From Membranipora membranacea (lineage: Eukaryota > Bryozoa > Gymnolaemata > Cheilostomatida > Membraniporidae): 64,000 nucleotides of DNA. The notes below the pieces were generated by a model that was given only the letters and a program-made list of their open reading frames with translations, made no database searches and had not been told where the DNA came from. Where the stretch lies: contig OU612071.1 in the NCBI GenBank assembly GCA_914767715.1, positions 21,139,681 to 21,203,680 on the forward strand, read 5' to 3'. The position numbers and the translations under genes are program-made. Positions 1 to 12,500 of this stretch are shown in pieces. The number at the start of each line of letters is the position of its first letter. Within the stretch, counting starts at the first letter, position 1.

Positions 1-2650
1 ATAAATTGAGTCATTCACTATCAGACCATCTCTGGATTTAGTGCAGTGAAATCATGCAGTGCAGTGTTTTGAAATTGGGGTATTAAAGATGCTAGATAAG
101 AAGAAGTTTGTTATTGTTTGCAATTAAAATATTGCAATGGTAATTTAGGTCTATCAAAATTTTTATTTATAGTAGGGTTTGTTCCATACCACAGATCTTA
201 GATTTATCCACATAGGGACAGTAAACATGGCTGGAAAATCATAATAAAATTTAACTTATTATTCATAGTAGGGTTTGTTATAATCACAGATCTTAGATTT
301 ATCAACATAGGGACAGTAAACATGCCTGGAAAATCATAATGAAATTTTAAATAATTATTGATAGAACATTACAGTATGCTTTTTCCAGTTTTATACGCAG
401 TAACAGTTTCACGATTTATTCCAACGCTGCCGTGTTCCCTCATGAACCAATGTATGTCCGAATAAGATACTGCTGGCCACAGTGTCTTTTCATCTAGCTT
501 ATCTAGTTTTTCAGTTTGACTGGGTCAGTTTACAGCAGACGTTTAGTGTATAGACCTACATAATGTTTCTTATTTGATAGCTTCTTTTCACGTTCGCCCT
601 CAATTTCAGGAATGTGGTTGTACACCAAGATATAGGCCCTTGAGACTAGTTCTTTCTTAGATACGGAGACTTTATCTCTTCACCTCCGCAAACAAATGTT
701 CTAAACTCTCCACACTCTACATTTCGATTTTAAGAATGTTTTGTCTTGTCTGCTGTACTGCCCATGGATGATTTTGCCATTTCTATTTAAAAGCTTGTAT
801 CAAATAATGATCTGTATTTGCTCAAAATCTAACTGTAAATAGATCGCTCTAGTCACAAAAGGAACATCATCTCATCAAGCTATTGACATAGATCAGAGTG
901 TACAATACACTGGTGCACTCAATAAATTTATCAAGCATACCAAGTTTTTTTGTCCTGCAGATGTGTGAGTCCTAGTGATGAGATATAACATACTTGCAGG
1001 GCTGACCTCTTACCCACCCCAATCCATGTTATTTCTACAAATTTAGTTGAGGCTATGATCACATTGTGTTCTGAAGGAGGAGATAACTCCTAGTTCAAAC
1101 AAGGTACAGAAAACTCCACTCACCCTAACTTTCTCGCTGACTCGCTGAATCACTTTTTTTTCACATTAGTTGTTTTTTTCTGAATCCACTGTCAATTGTG
1201 TCTGAGGCCAGCCGATTAAACCTTTATGTTTTTTTTGTTGCTCATATCAGTTGCCCTTGAATCAACTTGTATCGGCGGGTAGTATCCTCTCGGCTCTTGC
1301 ACATGAAAAATAAGTTAAAAGATTCATCAACATTTCTTTACGGAAATTACACTTTGACTTGTCTCTCCTTGACTGCGAGTAGGTATCATCAATTATAATG
1401 TGGCGCCCTTTTTTTATATTTTCGGGCAAATAGCTAGTCTCTTGAACCAAAAATGGATGCACAACTTACACTATTAATTGAAAATGGTTCTCCTTTACAA
1501 AAAATGTTGTTGTAGTTTACAGTTCATTGGTGTCAATATTTGTTCGTGCCACATGGGTATGCAAAACCATTGTGCGGCAATTGAAATCTTGGGCGCTCAC
1601 AGAATGAGTTGTTTGGCCTGTTGAATAAGCGTCTCGGATAGTGTGCTGATTTTGGCAGCTGCTAGTCGATCACCATAAATGATTCGGAGCGCGAGACGTT
1701 GTGTTTTCTCCAGCTCTTTCTTCCCCCCTTACCTTCTCTGTGCTGCCTACGATACATACAGAAGAAGGCAGAATGATTTCATGGGTTCTCTTGTGGAGTC
1801 TCAGATAAGAGCTGTTACGGACATTCTCTGTCCATTGACAATTGCGCAGTAATGTGTGCACTATTTTTGTTCACTACTACATAGATATCATTGTAAAGCA
1901 TGTATCAGTTATGTGTAAAATCTGATCTCTTCTTAGTAAAACTTCATCATCAAAAGTAATACTAGAATGTGTAGCCTTACGCTGTATACGCCTTTACCTT
2001 AGCCTTCAGCTGTCTAACCTGAAAATATCATCTAACTGACTATCATCATTATACATGGATAATTTGGTTAGCAGCTTACGACCAAAAAATTATTCTGCTT
2101 GACTCTTACCAGGCGCAGGATGGGGTGTATTTCTTGTGATACTTTTGGGGTTCAGTGCCCCAATCTCAATCTTTGGTCAACGTTAATTGAAGCCTTTTCT
2201 TCATTGATGATTCAACAAGACCTTGAGGCAATTTAGGTGTACTTAGCTGTGTTTGATTGCCGAATTCTCACAGAATTTACTAAAATCCTCCGATATGAAA
2301 GCTGAATCACTTTTTTAAGTACTATTGGATTCCATAGGTTTGGAAAATTTCATCTAATATCTTTAGTGTGGTTGCAGCACTGGTCGATTTTACTGTAATG
2401 CATTCAAATATCTACTATAATAGTCAATAACAACAAGCAAGTACTGGCTAGAATGACAAAATGGACCAAAATGATCTACCCTCCATGACACTGTTGGGAG
2501 GTCAGAACTCAACATGGGTTTTCGGAGAACTTGGTTTACCTACTAATTGAGGTGCCTTGATCTGTTGGTGAACATTGTGATCAATGTTTGGTTCACCAAA
2601 CCTTCTTCCTCAAATTCCCCTCCAACAATCCCTAGATGTCCTGTTAGTGT
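1..2650. other. Gene-poor AT-rich stretch
   Basis: No open frame here resembles a known protein, and I see no structured RNA. The only clear structure is the two-copy tandem duplication near the left edge, listed separately. Confidence 0.6.
165..353. repeat. Two-copy tandem duplication, ~94 bp unit
   Basis: The segment beginning TAGTAGGGTTTGTT and ending near CTGGAAAATCATAAT occurs twice in a row (about 165-258 and 259-353). Shared landmarks are CACAGATCTTAGATTTATC and ATAGGGACAGTAAACATG. Divergence is a few percent plus small indels, so the duplication is fairly recent. Confidence 0.85.
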
Positions 2651-2856
2651 GAGAAACGGATTGGGCCGTGTACACGACAAGGTGTAGTCGGATTGCTCCG
2701 AGTCTACTCTTTGATGAGCGAGTGGGCTTTCATCTCGAGTTTAAGGTTCTATTTGGTTTTAGCACTGAAGGCCGTCGCTTGAAGCAAGGAGTGTACAATT
2801 ATTATACAACCCACAAAAGGGTCTCAACACTCCGTGATATCGATGCACTGATCCAT

Positions 2857-3072
2857 TCTGATGGGCTTTATGAGCGATATCAATTAATAGCCTGACAAAA
2901 TGTAATACAGACACTGAGTTTGTCTACTCCACTGAATTAAATGCACTAGACACATGTCTAAATTTATTCTGATGGGCTTTATGAGCGATATCAATTAATC
3001 TCCTGACAAAATGTAATACATGCACAGAGTTATCTACTCCACTGAATTTAATATACTAGACACACGGCTCAA
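2857..3072. repeat. Two-copy tandem duplication, ~110 bp unit
   Basis: TCTGATGGGCTTTATGAGCG recurs at about 2857 and 2970, each copy followed by CCTGACAAAATGTAATACA and CTACTCCACTGAATT. The two units are roughly 90% alike. The only open frame here (2668-2895) runs into the first unit and resembles nothing I know, so I do not call it a gene. Confidence 0.85.
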
Positions 3073-3074
3073 TT

Positions 3075-6040
3075 TTGTACTTAGTTTGAATTCAAGGCTA
3101 TTATAATACACAGTCTATTTAAATCATCACATGCCTCACTTTGTATGTATTGCAGCTTTTAATAGCTGCTGATGCAATTCCTGTTTTATCAGGACTGTCA
3201 AAGTGAAATATTATACATCTAACTGTGTCTTTGAATGACTGAGCTGTCGCTCTTCCGTGGTTTATGATACTTAATATGATTCAGCTCTGATACATGAAAG
3301 CGCCAACTAGGCCGTCAACAAGTGCTTGAAGTTCTAGACAGTCCTTGACTATACAATCGTGACTACTGAGTCAGGTGGATATGATTACCAACTTGCGTCA
3401 ACCAGACAGGCATAACTGTAACAGCTCCCTAGTGTTTTTTGGCTAAGTTCACGGAGTAGCAAATACTGTACGGGTTGTGAGTTTGGGTTTGTGACCTCGA
3501 CCTCGGTATTATTTACTCGTGACACTAAAATAATGTAAATATAATAAATGTGGTGCAATAAAAGTATGTTAAAATTGTAAAATATTGCTTAAACTCACAA
3601 AATACAATAAGGGTACAAACCATTATGTATGGTAAGATGGTAAAATGTGTTGATCAGATTTGTCACATTTAAAATCAAATGAAGTAGCTCAAAAAAAAAT
3701 TAAAGCAAGGTTTCATTTACACACAGATAAATCTCCAGTATAGTAGTAAAAATGTGACATCGCAAAAGGATAAAATAAAGACATACCTTCTAGCGTTTTT
3801 ACCAGAGAGTGTTAGGTTTCTGTTTAGTGTAGTAGTTTTAACTCCATAAAATGGTAAATTGTCAATATAGCAGTTGCGTTGATATGATATATATATATAT
3901 AAACTTATGGAAATTGAAATGTGAAATTTGTTGACATGGCAATTCGGCTAGAGAAAGCTATTAATGGTGGCTGCCTGGAATGGCGTCTTCTCTAACACTG
4001 AACAACAAAATCTGGGTCGGCAGAGTTAGTATGAATCAGTCTGCGGTATAAAAACAGCAAAATATCTATTCTTGGTTACATCTGTTACCATTGAATGGCC
4101 AACAAAAACATTGATTCACCCCGTAATTGATCTAAACATCTTCATCCATTAACCGCTTTGAATACCGAAGAACCACTAGATTTCAACAAGTTGTTTATAC
4201 TATAATTAACAAAGGTTTTCATAATTAGGATTTAGGAATGGGCCATCAATGTACACAGCAAAAATTCTCTACAATAACATTAATTAGTTTAGCATAAAAT
4301 TATTTATTTAAATACCCACACTATTTAATTCAATTGAGACAAAATGCATATATAAACTATTTATATAAGATTAAAACATAAAAAGGTGTTCTAAATAATC
4401 TGACCTGAATGTCTCTGCATCCGTATCCTTATTTTTATCCTTGTTATATAAAATGTTCGATGAGTGCTGATATATATTGTACTGCACATCTGGAGATTTA
4501 GTTTAAAGTCCAACAGATAGGTTGATTGATGGTTATTTCATTGTACTATACCTTAGACACCATAGACACCGTCAAAACTGTAATGAATCAATAGTTATGC
4601 GATAAAATATGATAATCAAACATTAAGTGATTGTCAGCATTACAGTATAAATTGACAGGTTAAAATAGCAATGAAAATGTAACAATTTTGTTAAAAACAA
4701 ATAATGATCAAATAAGCATGGATGCAAGCATGAGGAAAATTGTTCTTAAGTTGTCAAATTAGATAGAAGGAAAATAATACCTTGTTCGCCTTCTCCGATG
4801 ATATGCAATAAAGGTTGAGTTTAATAACAGAAGTAGATTGGTTAGTATAAATTCTCAGTCGTCTGATTTAGTTGAGACTGGTAAGTGAGACTAAGTGTCT
4901 TCAGAGTAACAGATTAGGCAGCTTGATCGAGCGATGCCTTGACTTAGAATGACCAACATCAAAAATGCTGTAGAAATGAAGGATTCTAGCGGTAAATAAC
5001 ACTGAATCACAATTATTGCAAAATAAGTATTTTTAACAAAGAACGTAACACGTTGCTGTCAAAAACGGCAGCCATAAAACCAACGGAAGCTTGATTCACC
5101 TATACCAGGACATTGATGTGACAATTGATGCTGAAATCATCTTGTTTGTTTTGATAATAATTCACTATGCGCTAGAACTAAGGGATGATTATGGTTGTTT
5201 GTGTGGCTAAATAAGACATGACCTAGTGATGGGTAATAAAACAAGGACAATGATATTTTCAATCCTACATATATATTTAGCACCGATATAGCTGATGTTA
5301 CACAGAATTACACAGCGATAAAATTATACTCAAGTATACAATCGATGAAGTCACACAATTTATCACTTGAAATCCAATTTCAATAGACACACGTCTGCAC
5401 AGAATAACGATCTGAATAGTACGCTATCACCTAAATGCTACCGTATTGGACGACGGCCCTGATGCTACTGATTGAAGCTGTACCTGCTGCATATACTTAC
5501 TGATGCGCTAATGGTGTAGAGATGATGCAGCTTTGGCAGGCAGTTTCACTTTGATGATATTAGTGCTGTATTATTGTCGTTGGCTGTTGCAGTAGGTGAT
5601 TTTTTGTAGTTGCCTTCTCTTGTTTGTACTATTAGCTGTGATGATATTAGTTGCACGATATACAGGAACCAGTAGTGATCAGAGACGGTGTGCCGTATGT
5701 GATATGATACTACTTCAATTCTCTCATTATCATATTGTCAGCACTCTGGAGTTCAGGCCATTATATATTGAAGAAGGCGGTGATGCAATAATAAGCTGAT
5801 GCTAAAAATAGAAAGCTCCACAAACCAGGGTTAATTAAACAATAAAATAAACCACTATTAAGTGTTGTTTTCATCTAAAAATACTATCTACTGATAGGCT
5901 GTTATTCAAGCAGTGTATATTAAACTCAACGTTAGTTTCATAATAAAATCCTAACACCGTAAAATTTAAACTATAATGTAAAATCACTATAATTTGAAGT
6001 GAAAGCCGATGACAGATAATTCTGAAATGGATGACAGTTA
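3075..6040. other. No gene recognised
   Basis: AT-rich DNA with short low-complexity runs, for example (AT)n near 3889. Open frames are short and have no recognisable composition or motif. Confidence 0.55.
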
Positions 6041-6045
6041 ATTCT

Positions 6046-6800
6046 TCATGCCGACAGAAAGACATTTAGCAATGCATGCTTGGCCTCAATCATTAGCTTA
6101 AGTGTAATCATATGACATAAGACGTAACACCCAGCATACAATTCTAGACCATGGTTTTGAACACGGACCCTAAATAAATGATTGTATCTAGATTCAACAT
6201 CACTAAAACTTATTGATGCATAGCTAATAGCCCGTGGTCCATCCTCCTGATCCTGAATAAGAATAGCACCTAAACCGAAAAGACTTGCATCAGCTACCAC
6301 CTTATACAGGATATTTAAGATCAAAATGACCTAAAGTCTCCCTTCCGACTAGCCTCTACTTCACTTTCTCGAACGCTGCTTTCTGCTCGTGGTTGAGAAC
6401 AAATTTATCTCTCAAAACCTTTTTGCTTGCCATCTCATCAATCTACACAGTGGTTCTGTCTTTGTCGATGAATCTGGTATAAACTTGCTACAATAATTAG
6501 CTAATCCTAATGAGAACGTAACCCCTCTACCCCTCTTAACATTGACTATAGCATCAAAGTTACCAGCCATCGGATAGATGCCCTTTGCTGATAGTTGATT
6601 ATCTACAAATTCTAACTCATCAACACCAAATGTACATTTGCCTGTTTGAGTGTCAATTCTGCTGATTTGAGCCTGTCAAAAACCTGTATCAATCTAACAT
6701 CATGCTCAGCTCTGTCTGTCCCATGTATAATAATATCATCTGCGAGGTTTGTTACACCTGAAATGCTCTATTCGATCTTTGAATCTCTGTATAAAATCTC
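6046..6800 (-). pseudogene. Ty3/gypsy-type pol relic (RT palm to RNase H)
   Basis: Read on the minus strand, this is a decayed retrotransposon polymerase. Near 6730-6760 a frame gives LADDIIIHGTDRAEHD, the position of the reverse-transcriptase YxDD motif (here LADD) and the usual 'I(H/Y)G.....HD' continuation. Downstream come a 'VDELEFVDNQLSAKGI' connection segment and then, at 6200-6310, VVADASLFGLGAILIQ and 'AISYASISFSDVESRYNH', the start of the gypsy RNase H (catalytic Asp in the DAS context). The order RT then RNase H on the minus strand fits a Ty3/gypsy element. Frames change and stops occur, for example between 6330 and 6430, so it is dead. It differs from the gypsy relic at 35-37 kb, whose RT motif is FIDDIIVFS, so at least two lineages are present. 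Confidence 0.75.
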
Positions 6801-7972
6801 TCTGGAGCCATAGAGTAACCATAAAACAACCTCTTATATCGATATAAACCGATATGAAAACTGAATGTTGTGTTATTCTTTTAACCCTCTGTAATGGCAT
6901 TCTGAACACCTATGTACAACAAGAATATCTTCACTGGATAATACTGATACAAACGTAATGGTATTTGGCACTGCATTGATGATTTTCAATTCTTGCACCA
7001 CAGATCCTCCTTTGGTTAGTTTGTCGCTTGGCTAAAGCCATGCTTTATGATGTTGTTTGTATCCTCAACACAGATAGCCTGCAGCGCCCTCTGCTTTGCC
7101 TCTCCCAATTACGGCGCTACTTTTATCCTCTGATCTTGAAATGCTGATTTGAGAGGCCTCAAGGTTGGAAAAACCTTCAACTGCTTCCTCAGTTGCAGAA
7201 ACAAGAGAGCCTTCTTCTTGCCAACATATTTCCTCAGGGTTAGCTCTACAATGAAAGATTCAGAGATATTCAGCAAATGTAACTATCATTAGAGAATTAA
7301 GCCAAGTCCTCTATTCCAGGAATTAAATATCAACCCTTACTCAGTTCATTAAAGTCAATTTGGGCAAATCTTGGGCTAAGAAGTTGTCTTCTCTTATTGT
7401 TGAAATTTGGTGGCTCATTTGCAGTATAGAGTTATCACCCCATCTGTCTATCTGTGTAAAACATTTTAGTTTCAAGCGTGTGGATAGACTGCTTCACAGA
7501 GTAAAGGGATTAAGAGTAAATTTTTTAACAATAGTCAAGGAAAGAGTTTTTTACTCCTTGGTCAAGGTACCTGCGAGCTTTGCATCAAGGGGAAAGTTAT
7601 GGGAAGCTTGATGCCAAAAACTCCTTTCATCTATTTGTCACAATTATAGGGTTCTGGAGAATGAACTGAATTCAAAGTTCTTGATTACAGTAAAAAATAG
7701 AATATGCAGGCTCTCCCGTAAAAATTTCTCTTTGTACAGCCTTACTCCACAATTAGACATGAAGTTTTATGCTTAAATTACACCTAACTATCTTAGCTAA
7801 ATTGATACGGTGGGTATAGCTAGGAAGGCAGTATTGTGGCAGTTTTTACAATAGGATTAACTATTACAATCGTTGAATGATGCTGCCACAATGCACCATT
7901 GGTCTGTGCAATCATTGAACCTTAAATTTATTGAAAGGGCCTCATATCAAATGTGTCTGCGGTCCATCGTCG

Positions 7973-8544
7973 ACTGGGCTTTGGTTGGCACCCAGGTGTG
8001 CGCCGACCTGCCTGCAAACAGAGAGCAACCTGGCGCAGATATTGTGGCCTGGCCACTAAAGCAACGAATTTCGCCGTCTATGCTCCGGGATGTGGCTTGT
8101 GACAAGACATCTGATTTAAATCAACCTTCAATTTTAATCAGTCTTGAGACACAAAGGTTATCCTCAGGTTTTGATATTCTAATATTACATTGCCTTTAAT
8201 TTGGAAAAGATAAACAAGGCACAACAGTAACAAATTCTTTCCCTGTAATGAAACACAGAGACTGCAATACAACTGGTTGTTTACAAATAAGATTTTCTTG
8301 AGGGATTAGAAAATTTACTGTGAGAAAACAATGTCTGTAATTGCTCTAACTGATATCTTCATCCAGCTTAGGTCTCAATTGTACTTGGATCGTTTCAATG
8401 CACCGCATGGAGAATTGCTTCAGATTTTGTTTGGAGGCCATCTCAGATTTGTTGTTTATTGAGGCAGCCCACCTGTTTGGCTAGCCAAATCCTCAAAAGT
8501 AACGACATTATAACTTGTTGCAGTATAGATGCAGTCCCAGGGCA
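7973..8544. repeat. Direct repeat, copy 1 (~570 bp)
   Basis: Matches 8913-9530 almost continuously, from CTGGGCT.TGGTTGG to GATGCAGTCCCAGGGCA. Open frames inside it (7873-8199 and 8459-8680 plus strand) do not stay open in the second copy, so I treat the unit as non-coding mobile or segmental repeat. Confidence 0.85.
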
Positions 8545-8912
8545 CCCTCTACTTGATTGTGCAATAACTCCCGGAAGAAGGTTTACCCGGCTAACCAAGA
8601 GTGAAGTGATCGCAACATTGTATAACTTTTTAGAAGCATGGACCATGTTTTTGTTGAGTAAAGAAAGTGTGGATAATTGAATGTCGACAAGGTGTCATGG
8701 TCGATTGCAAAAATGTAAATATATGAGTAGCCAGCCACTAAAGCCTATTGATTCAACATAATATGATATGATATTTTAGATGCAATAAAATTGGTATAAA
8801 AAAACGGGGCACCCAATATGGGCTAAATTTTTTGTATCAGAACTGGGGTTTCGGGCTTGGAATGCTGGTTGGAAAATATAATTGGACTGAGCAGGATTAC
8901 AAATTGTCTAGC

Positions 8913-9530
8913 ACTGGGCTATGGTTGGAACCCAGGTGTGCTCCGACCTGCCTGCAAACAGAGAGCAACCTGGCGCAGATATTGCGGCCTGGCCACTAAG
9001 GCAACAAATTTTGCCGCCTATGCTCCAGGATGTTGCTTGCGACAAGACATCTGATTTAATTCAACCTTCAATTTTAATCTGATGTAATAATGCTATAATA
9101 CATAAATATCATAAGAAGCAACAAGTCATGAGACACAAAGGTAATCCTCAGGTTTTGATATTCTAAAATTACATTGCCTTTAAATCCTTTGGAAAAGATA
9201 AACAAGGCACAACAGTAACAAATTCTTTCCCTGTAATGAAACACAGAGACTGCAATACACTGGTTGTTTACAAATAAGATTTTCTTGAGGGATTAGAAAA
9301 TTTACTCTGAGAAAACAATGTCTGTAATTGCTCTAACTGATATCTTCATCCAGCAGAGGTCTCAATTGTACTTGGATCGTTTCAATGCACTGCGTGAAGA
9401 ATTGCTTCCAATTTTGTTTGGAGGCCATCTCAGATTTGTTGTTTATTGAGGCAGCCCACCTGTTTGGCTAACCGAATCCTCAAAAGTAACAACACTATAA
9501 CTTGTTGCAGTATAGATGCAGTCCCAGGGC
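8913..9530. repeat. Direct repeat, copy 2 (~620 bp)
   Basis: Second copy of the unit at 7973-8544, about 370 bp downstream. It carries an extra block of about 46 bp near 9080-9126 (containing TAATGCTATAATACATAAAT) that copy 1 lacks. Both copies end in the same GTCCCAGGGCA, after which the flanks diverge. Confidence 0.85.
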
Positions 9531-9534
9531 ATGA

Positions 9535-12500
9535 TTTTTAAACAAATGTACAAATTCAACCGTAACATGAATGCTGTCAATGGTTATTTCAGAACTGCAA
9601 TTCCTTAATGGTGATTGATACACCAAGGTCGAACATACAGAAACCAGCTCACTGAAAATGCAGCAGAATATTTCACATAGAATATCATGTGTGTTATTAA
9701 GGGTGAGCCCTCCAGACACACAGTTATCATAATCCTATACGCATCCAGCATAGTTACATTAGTGTTTTTCAATAATAAAAATATTGGGATGACATTCGAG
9801 TAAAATTTAAGCTCAAACATTTGGGTGTAGTTTGAAAATGCTATCATTGAACATTATCCACTGAAAAAGCCAAATCCAAACCATGTTTCGGAATATTAAT
9901 AATATTAATTATTTTGAGGTCTATAGTCATTCTGATAGAATTTGATTGGTGACTGATGGGTCACCACGATCTATACTGAAAACTTATATCAACCAACAGA
10001 AATATTCTTTTGTTTAAGTTCAGTATAGCATCTCCATTGTCATTTGTAAATTGCTCCACTCCTTTGATAAAAGGCAATTAGAATTTGTTTGAAACTGTAC
10101 ACAATGGCATAGAAACTAAAAATATATAGGCTCTTTGCACTGCCTTACGCAACATTGCCACTGCACTGATGGATGAAATAAACACCGTAATGAAAAAGTA
10201 AATCGCAATTTTAAATATGTCAAAAAAATATTTCAAACATGCCCTCAAAAACTCATTTAGATAATGTGATGAACTGATGCTCCAAAAAAAACCAGATCTC
10301 TGTGAGTTACCATGTCGAAGTGTAGTTCTGCCCAAACAGAAAAACACGAACTTGGAGATTTTTTGTCAGATTTGGAGTTTTTTGCAGAAAGAGATAAATG
10401 AATAGTTAGCTGATTGACTAACGATCCAGGTGACCAAATGTGGTTATTCTGAATTAAAAACTGTAGGAAGGAGATAGCTTTTGGAAAAGTAAGGAGGAGA
10501 TAACTACAACTGAGCATTTTTGACTTTAAATAACTGAGTAGTGTTTGAATTACCTTTTTGTCTACAACCGACACCATAAATCAGTGAATTGTTTACCGCA
10601 GATGTAAGTATTGAATATAAAAATGTGTGAAAGTGTTTGGTCTACAACCTATGATAAAATTATATACATAAATTTATTCTATCGGGGATGAGATGCATAC
10701 AACACCATAACCACTTGCACATCGCATAACGAAAATAAACATGCCTGCAATGAATTGACCGCCAAAGTCTTGTTCCGTACTGCATCCTATTCATGAATGT
10801 AAAGCTGCAATCTTTCTCACTTAAATTAAAAAAGCAGTAAAACATCTTATAAAAATACATTTAATATATTTTCCTCTAATTATTTATGTCATCAGTATGA
10901 TGCCACGCATTGTTGGGTTTATTCCGTTTGAGGTGAATTTATGACACAATTTAGCTGAATCCGTTTGCACATACCTTGCACCCATGCTTCCACATCATAT
11001 CCGGCTTTTACAAGACATCCCACGATCAGCTTGCATAGAAGTCCAGTGTTCTTTCACAACTTTATTGAGGTAGTTTCTCTGGTATGAAGAAAATATGTGG
11101 CTATACTGGAGTGCGGATTCTTGAAAGTGGGAGGACCCCGGGAAATAGCATCGCCCTTGTGCGATTTAAATTGCCTTACATCAAATGATGAAGATAAACA
11201 CTAAAGCCTAAAAGGTTGGAATATCCAACGTGATCAAGGATAAAATTAATATATGCCGTGGTGATTGCATGAATGAAGACCAACCCCTGTAGTCTCAGGT
11301 GTAGGTTGGCACTAGTAGATGTGTTTGGTTTGTTCGGTATGACATACGCTAGATAAAAGCGTAAAATGACAGCGATCTGTGTCAAGTGAACACTGTTCAG
11401 TTAATAACATCAGCTGATCCTTGCTTTGTCTCTTTATGATTTTTTGCAATGTTTGCAATGATGATCAACAAAGATTGGTCTCCAGTCTCAACCCACACCA
11501 CTACTGGCGCAACCCTTTTTTTTTAAAACAGTGGGGGATGTATTTTGCATTTGCAGCTTTATTTTACTTTTCTTCTTTCTGAGCTGAACGTAGTGTTGTA
11601 TTCAGGGTCGAGTCAACGGGTCAGAGGGTCAACGGGCCAGAGGTCTACATCCTTACGGGTCTCGACTACTAGAGTGATGGTCAAAATGCTGCATGCACCT
11701 GGACTGAACCTGAGACCTAGTGCACTACAGTCCACGATCTTAACCACTATGCTTTGGATTTAAGGTGATGATTTTGGAAATAGAGACTATACCATCATAA
11801 AACAATAGCTATTAGTCATGCTGTGATTATTATGAGGCTTACAACACTACAAAAAGCTTTCTTTAGACATCTATAAGTCGATAAATACTTGACAGAATTT
11901 GATGAAACATGGTCTAAACATAGTTCATTATGTCTAGATGATATATTACAAACTGAATCAAACTTAACATGTACTATTAGCTGATTGCACTAGTGATTAG
12001 TGGATGAATATCCATCATTCTTTTAAATTTTGATATCTGAAGACAGTGTAGGAGTAGGACATCGACTTATGAAGTCGTAATGTAGGCCTAAATCCATTTC
12101 ACGCGCTCTTATCGACTCGCCCGTACCCGAATTTAGGGAAATTTCAGTGGCTCGGCTCATTTTCATTTTCATTTTTTCTGGCTCGATACAACACTACTCT
12201 CCGGTTAGCTGGCTGGTACATGTGTGTCACTTGTTTCTACCTTACAGAATGTTTTGGTAAAAACGCGGCTCCATGACAAGTGATGATAGAAGGCATCTAT
12301 ATGATTTATTAATCCCCTTACCTCTGTTTTACCTCAGGTGCAATTCCCTATGATGTTAAATAATAATAGGAAAATGAGGAAAAAATACGATAGTATAATT
12401 AGAAAAACATACCTAGACAGTCTCTTGACCAAGCTTTAATTTATCTTTACGTATTCGTTACTTGTTTCTAAGTACATCGCTGTATAACTTAGTCCTTGTG

